Origin: Metridium senile
Lineage: Eukaryota; Cnidaria; Anthozoa; Actiniaria; Metridiidae
Assembly (NCBI GenBank): GCA_949775045.1
Contig: OX459102.1
Span: 19,352,728 to 19,416,727 of the forward strand
Length of the DNA: 64,000 bases
Direction of reading: 5' to 3'
Below are positions 12,078 to 22,900 of the stretch, one piece after another. Both the position numbers and the translations under genes were made by a program. How positions within the stretch are numbered: the first letter of the stretch is position 1; every line of letters starts with the position of its first letter. The notes below the pieces were generated by a model. It was not told the DNA's origin. It was given only the letters and a program-made list of their open reading frames with translations, and did no database searches.

Positions 12078-13337
12078 CCCGAAGTCGAAGTTTTGTTGCT
12101 ATTCAGAGAGCTTTGAAAAAGCAATCTTTAGGAGGAAAAGAAGGCCGATTTGCAGTGAATAGAACTCTGCTAAACCTCAAAAGATGTGAAGTCAGCTTAG
12201 GAGATAATGTAAAGTCGATCGATGTGAATGTGGCGAGCACAGCAAAGCAAAATCATGGACTAAAGTGAGTTTACCTAGTTTGAATATTTTAGTTTTTCCC
12301 GGAGATTGTATCTTATAGTTCATTTCACAAAATCAAAACTTATTTATTATGATTTGCATTTAATAAAAAATCAACATGCGAACAGTTGTTTGGGCTAAAA
12401 TTTTTAATATAATATTAAGTGTCCGAGTGTTCCCAGTTTAATATGAAGAAACTTTTGGGGTACACAGGTAGCCCAAGCATATATTTACGTTCACAAACTC
12501 AATAATATACTGTGTTTTAGAAAATTCATCTATGAAGAAGTCCCAAGATTAAAATACAAGAACCCTCATGTAAAGATTGTTAGAAACAAATCTGATTCAA
12601 AAGAATCTGAAGTCGTTATAAAATTTGGTGAGTTTAATTCTGTCATATGGAGTCTACTTAGAACTGTTTGTTACATTGAGTTGGTGCAAGCACTCTACAC
12701 TATTTACACTATACTCCATAACCTACATAGGGGGAGGGAGGAGGAAGAGCCTTTGAGTAAGTAACAAGCTGCAGTGTGCACCTAAAACAGCAGCTTGTGA
12801 AGCATCTTGGGACACACTAAACCCATGAGACAAATCGTACTAAATAGTGCTAATTTATAGTGTGAATTAGTACTATTTAGTACACATTATTGTTCACAGG
12901 TTGAATGTTTATTTATAACCCCTCATGTTGAAGCCACAATAAGGCACCCGATAAGGAATATATCACTTTGCATATTTTCACAATTCAAAACTTTATACAT
13001 TATTACATTTTTAACTTATCGGAAATCAGGACAAATAACAGCCTCAGCTAGTGTTCAGGTCAGGATTTAAACCTGGCACCACCAGATTACAAGACCTATG
13101 CTCTGGCCACTTGATCATGCTGCCTCCTTTCATTGTTAATAGTGAAGTGTATAATAGTGAGGCATTGTGTACTGATAAATTATGCTATTTTTTTCAGCTG
13201 ATGGCAGAGAAGAGAAGATTGTCACTTTAGAAAAAACACCTTTGCAAATTGTGAATGAACTTGTCAATGTTATAACACCTAAAGACACTTTAATTGACAT
13301 TGATATTGAACAGTTACAAGTAAATCAAGAAAAGTAG
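12071..13337 (+). CDS. L51/S25/CI-B8-domain mitoribosomal-type protein, tandem paralogue of MRPS25
   Basis: Exons 12071-12264, 12521-12627 and 13198-13337 join to 441 nt (146 aa). The protein starts MAARSRSFVAIQ with a basic, presequence-like N-terminus. Exon 2 encodes KKFIYEEVPRLKYKNPHVKI, aligning with FIFKDLPQIQYKN of MRPS25, and exon 3 begins ADGREEKIVTL, aligning with GDGRKVLIDV. Both introns fall at the same alignment positions and phases (2 and 1) as introns 1 and 2 of MRPS25, and exon 2 is 107 nt in both genes. It lacks the Cys-containing tail of mS25. It is probably a mitochondrial thioredoxin-fold ribosomal protein; a homologue of the large-subunit protein mL61 (yeast Mrp49) is one candidate, but I cannot settle orthology. 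It is not a clear NDUFA2, MRPL43 or MRPL53. A polyadenylation signal lies at 13477-13482. Confidence 0.85.
12837..12883. repeat. Short palindrome in an intron
   Basis: GTACTAAATAGTGCTAATT pairs with AATTAGTACTATTTAGTAC. The ACTAAATAGT core is shared with the hairpin elements inside the Kolobok element. Confidence 0.5.
13047..13124 (-). repeat. tRNA-Thr-derived SINE-like sequence
   Basis: Read on the minus strand it begins GGCAGCATGATCAAGTGGCC (A-box region), has a CTTGTAA anticodon loop (TGT, Thr) and a B-box GGTTTAAATCC with one change from GGTTCAAATCC. The decayed B box and intronic position point to a tRNA-derived SINE or pseudogene rather than a working tRNA. Confidence 0.55.
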
Positions 13338-13863
13338 TTACTGACAGATTATGTTTCACTTATTCAATGTACAATGTAGCCAAAGAGTCAGGCATCAGTT
13401 GTATATTTTAATGAGTTTTTAACTTCTTTTGTAAAAGAGTTAGATTTGAAGATACTCACATTATACATATTTATAAAATAAATATTAGAACTGAAATCAC
13501 ACATTCTGATTGGTTGAGGTGCATGCTTTGTGAGAGCACACAGCACATTGCATTTTGCTTTCTGTGGCGTATGTAACGTTTACAACATGAGCGGCTGTGT
13601 TGTATTGGCAGAAAAATCTCCAAAACTTGGAGATTGTTAGAACACTCAAGAAGTGTTTAGAAGCACTCCACTTCACATCCTGCTTCTCTTACACACTTCT
13701 CTCATGTTCCAACAACCCCCCTGCTTTATAACTGCACACAGCACACACACACATTTTCTCTTTCTAGAAATATTCAATAATCTCGAATCTTCTAATCAAA
13801 CAAAACTCATTAATTTTGTTAATATATTAAAGAAATAAATGATTATAATTTTTACAAACTAGG
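13338..13863. other. Intergenic, no gene seen
   Basis: The 3' UTR of the upstream gene and about 350 bp of unassigned DNA before the transposon. No domain is recognisable in the 61-codon ORF here. Confidence 0.4.
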
Positions 13864-13867
13864 TTAA
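13864..13867. other. TTAA target-site duplication, left
   Basis: TTAA directly abuts the first base of the left TIR; the same tetramer follows the right TIR at 19904-19907. Confidence 0.85.
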
Positions 13868-14012
13868 AGGGCAACTGACGTGTCAAATTGACCATTTTTA
13901 AAAAAAATATTTATTTATTGGAGAACTCAAAAATATAGTTTTTACGTCCTGAAAACGAACCCTGAATTTTTTTTATAGACTTTAAAATATTTTTTTTATC
14001 GTTTGGACGCCG
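13868..14012 (+). repeat. Kolobok left TIR
   Basis: 145-bp inverted repeat; its partner is at 19760-19903 in opposite orientation. Confidence 0.92.
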
Positions 14013-14147
14013 CCATACTTGAGCCCGCGAAACAAACCGCTGTCACGTGATACGTCATAACGTCAAAGACAAAGCGCTCGAGCAAATCATGGAGGATTAC
14101 TAGAGTTGTAATATGTAAGCTTATTGTCCCAAGCTTCTCACGAGAAA

Positions 14148-17100
14148 ATGGTCAATTGTTGTGTCCCAGACTGCACCAATTATTCTTCCAAAACTAAAAA
14201 TGTGAGCTATCATAACATACCTAAAGATTTAAAGCTTCAAAAAGCTTGGATATCCCGAATAAGAAGGGAAAACATGCCGCCATTAAAGAATTGTTACGTC
14301 TGTAGCGAACATTTCACCGACGAATGCTTTGAAACAGACCTCTATCAGCAGCTATCCGGTAAAAAGAGAAAAAGACGACTTAAAGTAGATGCAATTCCTA
14401 GTCTATTTAGCTTTGCCTCGTCTTCCGTATCGGGTAAAAGAAGAGCAACTTCGGAAAATCGTATCAAACGACAGAGACAACAAAAGGTAGGTTCGTTGAA
14501 AGATAACTTTAAAACATGTGTGAACTTTACTTTTCTATATGCCGTGAATGTACTTCATTGTGTAAAAATGATTTGAAATTTGTTTTAAAACGGTTTTTAT
14601 ATCATATCGTACCTGTATTTAAAATTATCCAAATTATTTTTGTTTTGCTGTCTCTTTTAATAATAAACTTCACTATGTCAAAATTTGTCAAAGTCTAGTT
14701 CTACGTAAGACTTATATTATTAGTATTTATTCACTTTGAGAAGTATGAAATAAAATTACCTGAAAGCAATTACGAAAACATTATTCTAGGTGTAGACGAT
14801 AGAATAGTGAATTATATTATATTGTATTTTAAAATAACAGTATACAATTGCAAGTGGACAGATAAATTGAAAAGGCCCTCATTAAATAGTTTTCTAAATT
14901 TTTTAAGTTATAACAAAAATGTAGAATACCAGAATACCATTCTTGCGAAAACAAGAAATGCTGTGTTTAAACATATTGATAAATGGAAATTCATTGAACC
15001 AGCTCTTAAGTAATATTTGGCAAGTTGTGTTCACAAGTTGTGTTTACTGTTTTTTTGTTTTATTTTCCTTTTAATTCTGTGTACATTTATATATTTTTTA
15101 TTATTTGATAAAAATCTAGAAGAGTACACTTATAGTATTTATTGCTAAACTTTTTCTAGTTAACTTTATTATTTGTGCATCTATTGATTTTTGTTAGTGT
15201 GGGTACATGTATGCTGCATGTATACAGTATATGTTTATTCTAACATTCTATTAATTGAAATGTATACCTGTGAGATTCAAGTTGCTTGTCACTTGCATCA
15301 AATTTTACATGATATTCAGTCTCTTAAATATTCACATGAAGTTGATAGAAACCTGTTTATTTATCATACTATTTAAGGTAATGAATATTCTTTCTCTTTT
15401 AGATAGTGGAAAACCTCTTGGCCCCAAGTGTGTGTGAAGAAGTCATGGAAGTTAATGATGAAATTAGTGAAGAAAAAGAACAAACCCCTAACACCCGTGA
15501 AATTGGCATCCAGTGCTGCCTTACTGATATACATTACACAGTAACTAAATCAACTACTACACAAACAGATAGTTTTGGTGATGATGATGATGATAATGAT
15601 GATGATAAAGAACCAACTGTTACTGAGGTACATCCTCTTGAAGACCACTCTTATGCTGTGCAAACAAATGTGTTACCACAGGAATCCACTGCTAGTGTAT
15701 CCCCACAGAAATCTGTTAAGTCAATTGGATCATTTGTGTCTGATGATGAAATCCAGTATGATGATGATGATGACGATGACTACACACTCCCTTGTTCCCA
15801 AGAAACACATTCCTCTACTGACAGTGAGATATCAGAACCAGAGACCACCTTTGAAAGCTTCGTTGATGAGCCTAAATACTTGGTGTTTTTGTCAAACTTG
15901 AAGGAACTGTTTCGCCTATGTACAAAATGTGGTGCTGTTACTATTTCAGAACCGGAATTCTTACACACAGGAAGTATGCTCACTGCAAAAACAAAATGTC
16001 TCAATGGCCATGAGACTGTGTGGAACTCACAGCCCATAATCAATGGTGGTTGCGTTGGTAATTTATTAATTTGTTCTTCAATTCTGTTCACTGGGAATAC
16101 TTATAGTAGAATTAATGACTTTGCCACATGCCTTGGACTACATTTTATCAGTGAAAAATTGTTCTACCGTAAGCAAGATAAGTTTTTGTTCCCTGTAATC
16201 AATGATACCTGGGAAATAGAAAGACAAAACACTATTGACCAATTGTTGACTCAGGAGAAAATCAATTTGAATGGTGATGCACGGTGTGATAGTCCTGGCC
16301 ACAATGCGAAGTATAGCACTTATACAATGATGGACGGTGGCTCTAGTAAAATTGTTTCATTCAATCTGGTACAGGTCACTGAGGTGACATCTTCAAACGC
16401 CATGGAGAAAGAGGGTTTTGTACGCTGTTTACAGAATCTGGAGAATGACGAGGAGGTAACTATTGACATGATAACAACAGACAGACATACCTCCATAACA
16501 AGTTCAATGGAGAAAGATTACTCACACATCAAACATCAGTATGATGTTTGGCACCTGGCTAAGTCAATAGTTAAAAAATTAAATAAGAAGGCAAAGTTGA
16601 AGAAAAATCAGGATCTGGCCCAATGGATACAGTCCATTTCAAATCACTTGTGGTGGTGTTCAGCAACATGTGGGGGTAGTGTACAGCTCCTGAGAGAGAA
16701 GTGGGTGTCTATCTTAAACCATGTTTTAAACAAGCACAGCTGGAGGAACGCAGAGCTGTTCACTAAGTGCGCACATCCTCGTCTCACAAGAAGACAAGCA
16801 CGTACCAAGTGCTGGTTAAAGCCAGGGTCATCAGCCTATGTAGCACTTGAAGAAGTCGTTCTTCAACCAAAGCTGTTGAAAGATATTGGAAAGCTCACTG
16901 AGTTCTGCCACACAGGTGGCCTGGAGGTCTATCACTCCATGCTTTTGATGTACTGCCCTAAAAGAGAGCACTTCTCTTACAAGGGAATGTTGGCAAGAAC
17001 ACAGCTTGCTGCCATTGACAACAATCATAACGCCAACCGAAAACAGGCAGAGATCCAGAAAGGTGATAGGAAGGGAGAAGCACGCTATCGATCCTGCTTT

Positions 17101-17316
17101 ACAAAAATGCAAAAGCGCTGGGTGGTAAAACCTGTGAAAAAGAAAAAGAGTCTCACATTCCTCCCTGAGATGCAGAAGAAAGTGCTGAAATTGTATGCTG
17201 GTACAGAAAATTACCAGAGGGCAAAAGAAGTCGAGCTACCTGCTAACATTGCAAGTAAACAAAAACCTGCCAAACAAGAGTTGATTGAAAGACACAGGTC
17301 TAGATTCTCAAGATAA
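14148..17316 (+). CDS. THAP-domain transposase (Kolobok-like), two exons
   Basis: Exons 14148-14486 and 15403-17316 join in phase 0 to 750 aa. The ATG at 14148 gives MVNCCVPDC, the usual start of a THAP zinc finger. The C2CH ligands continue with the CSEH motif, and the domain closes with the AVPxxF-like DAIPSLF. A basic patch follows, then an acidic low-complexity linker in exon 2 with Asp runs. The second half has a CxxC pair (RLCTKCGA) and a DDE-type core: GDARCDSPGHNAKY, TEVTSSNAMEKEG, TTDRHTS and QYDVWHLAK, as in Kolobok transposases. The C-terminal YKGMLARTQLAAIDNNHN block is typical of the family. The THAP domain should bind the TIRs and the core should excise and insert the element at TTAA. 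No frameshift or premature stop is seen. A polyadenylation signal lies at 17698-17703. Confidence 0.9.
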
Positions 17317-17951
17317 TTTATAAGACAGTATCAATAACCAATTAAGAACTCTCTTTTGATGGTAAGTGACTTAACATTAGTAACACGTACAAGAGTTTCT
17401 ATGATGGGAGTGGTTTTCATAGTCATAGACAAAACAATTTAGTAACTTAACATACATTACAGTTATATCATAAAGTGATACTTTAATTGAATAATATTGT
17501 CATAACAGAAACTGAGTAGGTTTCATGAACCTTTGAAATGTATACCAGAAGATATTATGAAATACTATGGTAAAAGGTTTTGAATTACATGTGGTTTGGT
17601 ATATATTTTATATTGCACTATATTTTTTCACGCTCAAGTGTAAAAACTTGATTATGAATGGGATTATGCACACCATTGTCTGTTTATATTAATAAGTAAT
17701 AAAACCAATGTTCACAAAAACTACAGTGTCCTTATTTGTCTACTTTAGAGTGGTTTTCATAAACCAGTGAAATACTTAAAGTGTACTTCCCTTAATTACT
17801 TGTTATTTTGCACGTTTTTCTTTGTCATTTCGGTGTGTTACATCCTATAACACTTTGGTTATTACACTTTGTTTCACTGGTTTTTGAAAATCCCTATTAG
17901 AAACTAATGTTTCCATTAACCCTGTGAACTATGATTAGTGTAGTTATTAGT

Positions 17952-18094
17952 AGAGAACAAACACTAAAAGTGTGCAATACTTTGTACTATTTACCACTAA
18001 ATAGTGTTGATTAAACAATAGAGAACAAAAGAATTTGCATAATTTAGCAGTATTTAGTGGTATTTATGTTGCACACTTTTAGTGTTTGTACTCT
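17952..18094. repeat. Hairpin MITE inside the Kolobok element
   Basis: AGAGAACAAACACTAAAAG at the left pairs with CTTTTAGTGTTTGTACTCT at the right. It shares its ends with 18984-19116 and with the tandem copies at 11470-11722. Confidence 0.75.
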
Positions 18095-18428
18095 AATAAA
18101 TAGAATAAGATCCTGTTTTTTCTATTGTTTAAGTTAATAGTGCTATTTAGAAATAAGCATAAAATTAAACAATTACATCATTGATTACTAGAGTGAAGTT
18201 CACACATGAGAAAGAACAATCACTAATTCAACAAAAGACAAAACAAAGACTGTCATGCTGTTTTGTTACCAATCATTCACAAGTAACAAATCCTTAATAT
18301 TTACAAAATGAGATCACTAGTTTTTTAACAGTTATATATAAATTACTAGAGTGATGGCTATTAGATTATGACAATGTTGATGCATTTGAAAAGAAACAAT
18401 TGCAGTATATAAAAAGTAATGGGAATGT

Positions 18429-19595
18429 TTATTCATCAGCATAATGGAATCCCTCAAATTGAAAATTTTCTTCCAGTCCAGGGGGAGGGAAGTGCTGTTT
18501 TATGCACATACTAGCACAGGATGGAAGAACAACTCTCATTTCTTTACCTAAAATACCCCAACACCATCTTGCTAATTGTCTATATGCTATATGACGGTAT
18601 TGTTTGTGTTCTGGGCCCTCATATGCATCTTTGTATTGCTGCTTGTATTGTGACCAGGCTGTTTTTAGTACATATTTGTTAGTACATACAGGTAAAAACC
18701 CAGGATGCTGTGTTATACATGGCACTGGCTGTTCTGAGTCTCCATCAGTTACAATTGACTGGCATACTGAAAACACACTGTTGATTTCTTGACAGCATAT
18801 GCATTCTTCAATTCTATCCATAATTTGGCAATTACCACAGGTGCACCTATATACACAATGATTCAGTATTAGTAATATTAAAATAAAAACACTGAAATAT
18901 AGTAGTATTATTTTGCACAATGAATTAATTAATTGTAACTGGTTTTGAGGATGAAGTAGCTTCAGTTACTAGCTTATAGAACTAGAGTACAAACACTATA
19001 AAATGTGTGTAACATAAATACTGCTAAATCATGTTAAGCCTATTACTGTTTAGTTAAAACTATTTAGTAGTAAAATAGTGCAAAGTGTTGCAGACATTTT
19101 ATAGTGTTTGTACTCTACAACACTAACACGGTAAGTGACAAATTAAACTTTATGGAATGCATAGTTGCAGTATACAGTTTAATCCTTCAAAATCGTTTAA
19201 TCAACAGCAGCATACTATCTAAAATAAGCAATATGAAGAGGTTTTAACAACTTTATTTTGTGAGATAAAGCCTTGTTCGGACACATGTTTACTCGTATAT
19301 TTAATAGCCGTTTAATTAGTTGACAAAAAGACAAAAAAAAATCAGTTTTAGTTCTGTTCACTTACCAAGAAGAATCAATTAGCCGGTTATTGACTTCCTC
19401 GTCTTCTTCACTGCCATTAGAGGCATTAGAAACGCTGTTTGAGGTGGAATCTTCCTCTGAACAAAGCTGTTCAGGTTCGAACTGGTAAGGCCGAATGCCA
19501 TACTCATCCATGTCACCTTCGTCGTCGTAATATTCATCAAAACTTTCAACTCTAGAGTTTTCAGAATCGCCAGAGACAGAGCTTGAATCGGACAT
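18429..19595 (-). CDS. P2X7-type cytosolic Cys-rich (ballast-like) domain protein carried by the transposon
   Basis: Exon 1 runs 19595-19366 and exon 2 runs 18846-18429, joined in phase 2 (donor GTAAGT, acceptor TATAG) to 215 aa. The first 77 residues are acidic and serine-rich, ending IRPYQFEPE and an Asp/Glu stretch. The splice creates WCTCGNC, the start of the domain found in the C-terminal tail of vertebrate P2X7 receptors and in many stand-alone invertebrate proteins. The rest matches its pattern: EECICCQEI, then a spaced Cys with an ITQHPGF block, YRHIAYRQLARWCWG, a Cys pair in LPSCASMCIKQHFP, and a final F-x-GF-x-Y-A-D. In P2X7 this domain binds zinc through the cysteines. There is no channel domain or signal peptide, so it is a soluble protein. 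Its convergent position inside the TIRs suggests a role for the element, unknown as yet. Confidence 0.85.
18984..19116. repeat. Hairpin MITE upstream of the P2X7-tail exon 2
   Basis: AGAGTACAAACACTATAAAATGT at the left (shown only in part elsewhere) pairs with its inverse at the right end, TATAGTGTTTGTACTCT. It lies in the intron of the P2X7-tail gene. Confidence 0.75.
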
Positions 19596-19759
19596 GACTT
19601 TCTTGACGAAAGAGTAGTTTTTTCCTCAATAAACAATCAAGCAAACCTGGGAAATAACACTATTAAAGAGCAACTTACAGCTCAAACAGTGGAAGATCGT
19701 GGAAGATACGCTTTGACGTCGTGACGTCACATGACGTATTTCTGAGCCCGCGATATACC

Positions 19760-19903
19760 GGCGTTCAAACGATAAAAAAAATATTTTAAAGTCTATAAAA
19801 AAAATTCAGGGTTCGTTTTCAGGACGTAAAAACTATATTTTTGAGTTCTCCAATAAATAAATATTTTTTCTAAAAATGGTCAATTTGACACGTCAGTTGC
19901 CCT
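19760..19903 (-). repeat. Kolobok right TIR
   Basis: Inverse of 13868-14012, ending CGTCAGTTGCCCT before TTAA. A TGACGTCA-type palindrome cluster lies just inside, at about 19715-19740, where the promoter of the minus-strand gene would be. Confidence 0.92.
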
Positions 19904-19927
19904 TTAAATGTTTATAATATTATTGTG

Positions 19928-22900
19928 TTATAACTTATTTAAAAACATTTTGATCTTTGTTGCTTTGGCAGCAATTTCTTCATTCCTGAATGTTTCTAGT
20001 ACATCAAGTTTCTCCTGTACCCCATCTGCCAAATACTTTGCTTTTGGCTAAAACAAACAAGCAATGACATCAGTAAAAAAATCACAAGTACCAGTAATAA
20101 TATAAATTTTTAATGTAATATTTTTTTTTTCTTTTCTCTTATTCGATTTATTTTATACACAGCTTGATTGAATTCTGTGTTTAATAAAGTTTATTATTAT
20201 TATTATTATTTGATAATCATTATCACCACTATATTGATCAATCATCCTTATTAATGAACATTGTCATCCTTAGCACTATCATTATCACCACCATCATTAT
20301 TATTGCCATCATTATTATCGCCATCATTATTATAATTATCATTACTAGCAACACAATTTTCATCAATTACACCACCACCCTTGTCTTTCCCTAGCCTCCT
20401 CCGCAGGCAACTCTTTTCCTATTATTTCCGTTTTGGGCTTCCTGTGTTAACTACATGGTAGGACGCGAGGAGACTGGAAGCTAATAAGAGGATTAGGATG
20501 GACTCCCTCGGCCTGCCCGTTGACACAGGAAGCCCAGAAATCCGAAAAATCCGATAACTTGGGAAGGGATGCCTGCGGAGGAGGCTAGTCTTTCCCAATA
20601 ACTGCAATAATTATTATAACAAAAACTATTATATTTTAACTCACCCCTTAGCTATAAAAATAAAAAAAATAATTAACCTCAGCAACAATTCCAAAACCAA
20701 AACATGTAATTAGTAGCTTCATAATCAGCCATAAACATAATATTTAAACATAAATCCTGATTGCATGACAAAAATATCAACAACTCCTATGATAATAATA
20801 TATTCATGTATTACCTTCAATGAATCATCAATGTTCAGAAGCACATTCAGTTCAATAACAACTGTCCTGAGAATGATATCTTCATCAATCTCAGGGTCCA
20901 TGAACTTTGCAAGGATTAATATCTTTTCAGTGAGAAAGTGCTCAACATTTTCTTTGTTGCAAGAGAAATTCACTAGAAGTCTAAGTGCATTTACCTGTGA
21001 AGAATAAAACAAGAGATTCAATGTGTGTACCTTATAAGTCAAATGGTGAATTAAACTGCCTATGAAAATGTCCATCCCTGATAACCAGTTAGAAAAACAC
21101 ATCAAAATGACAACCATTATGAATAACTATTGTACTTGACTGGCTAGCCACTCATACATGTGAAAACTTTATTGTTTTCCAACATCAATGCAAGATTATC
21201 CAGTCAAGAACAATAGAAGGTCAACATTGAATCAAAAGCAACTAGAGACATACATTGCCCTGAAGAACACTTATAATGTGGGTATACCTTCACTTTAACT
21301 GACAGAAATTCCATATGTAAAATATCAAAGCAGTAAGCAATACATTTTCTCATATCAACATGCCAAGTGTCGACAACTGACAAATTCACCAACAGTTGCA
21401 ACACAGCAATCATTTCATTTTCTGTTCTCTGTGATATTTGTGATGGATTGATTGCTTCTTGTATAACTGGTATATAAGTCTGAAATAAAAGGAATAATGT
21501 AAATATTCAATTTGATTGAATTAACTGATATTAGATAAGAATGTCTGGTGAATAAAAAAATGCAGGTGTAGTTGCACACCTTAAATCAAAACCAAATAAA
21601 AAAAAGTACATGTATTATTGTTGCGAGCCATCAGGCGAGCAGCAACACTATTCTTGGGGTTCCTGTGTGCGATATACCAGCAAAAATCTCAATTCGAAAG
21701 TTCTGCCAGTGAATAGTAAATTCTTATAATTCTTACATTTGTTTATTAAATTTTGCACAAAATAATGTAAACAGTGGTATTGACTATTAGTGAACGTAAA
21801 TAAAGACCCTTCTCCTTTGTTGAAAGTCATTCAATTTTTCACTATTTGTTAGCAATACTCCAGTTTCGAGATCTCTTTACTCAGTGTTAGCCTCAAAACC
21901 ATGTTATATATTCTTTTGTTCAGTAACAGTCCATGCAAATGAAAGAGATTTGTGAGCATAGAAGACAATAAAAATATCGAAATCTCACGAGTTTTATCTA
22001 AATTTCTGCATATTTTACACACAATTGAGGCTAACACTGAGTAAAAGAGATCTCGAAACTGGAGTATTAGAGACTATTTTGTGGCAAAATTACTTTTAAA
22101 GCTGAAGAAGATAATAAGTCGACTTTTCGAACGAGTTATAGCAAGTTACACACGGCAATTAATGCTTGCAATATAGAATTTCAGTGCGATTCTAAACTTA
22201 ATTATCACGTTACCGTATTCAAGATTCAATCACGCTACTCCACGAGCGCTAGCTAATCACATGCATGTAATATTACTAAAAACGTACAGTTTCGACAAGT
22301 TATTGAACATAATGCTTACATATTCGCTTACTGAATAGCCAAGATTGGGCTGCCTGTGGAATATTATGTAAACAGCTTGCAGCAATTTATTTTTGATAAA
22401 AACGACTACCGGTAGTTCTTATCATATATTTTCTAGAAGTCTTGTTTCTGAGTAATTACTCAGAAGTATGCATGCAGTAATCTTTAGATAAACTGTTAAT
22501 GAGTAGTTAGTGTGATTGTAAATGGAATTTTGTAACCCAGTAGCTATTGTGATTGTAAATGGAATTTTGTAACCCAGTATCTATATATTGTGATTGTAAA
22601 TGGAATTTTGTAATTTATTTATTTAAAAAAATTAAAGTCAAATGTCCAAAGTACCAAATTTAGCTTGACATCGATGTTTATCCAGCCATTATTTCTAGCC
22701 CTGTTAATGTTGGTGTATGTATACAACAAAGTGTATTTGTATGATTACAAAGATATTCAAATGAGAGAAATTATAACAAAGATATTCAAATTATAACAAA
22801 GATATTCAAATGAGAGAAATTATAACATCTTTATAATGGCCTACTTACAGAGATATGTTTTTGGTTTTCTATGTTCATAGCTAGATTGGAGAGAGTTTGG

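Larger units (their letters stand above)
13868..19903. mobile_element. Kolobok-type DNA transposon, 6036 bp, apparently complete
   Basis: Terminal inverted repeats of about 145 bp (13868-14012 and 19760-19903) begin AGGGCAACTGACG on both outer ends, differ at few positions, and are flanked by TTAA on each side. The next 60 bp inward are also loosely similar at both ends, with CRE-like TGACGT motifs. Inside are two convergent spliced genes: a THAP-domain DDE transposase starting 281 bp from the left end, and a P2X7-tail-domain gene starting 309 bp from the right end. Two small hairpin MITEs sit between or inside them. TTAA targets, a THAP N-terminus and this DDE core are marks of the Kolobok superfamily. 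Intact ORFs and similar TIRs suggest recent activity. Confidence 0.9.

Noticed and set aside
15575..15901. Met-rich 108-codon ORF
   Set aside because: Out-of-frame shadow of the acidic linker of the Kolobok transposase.
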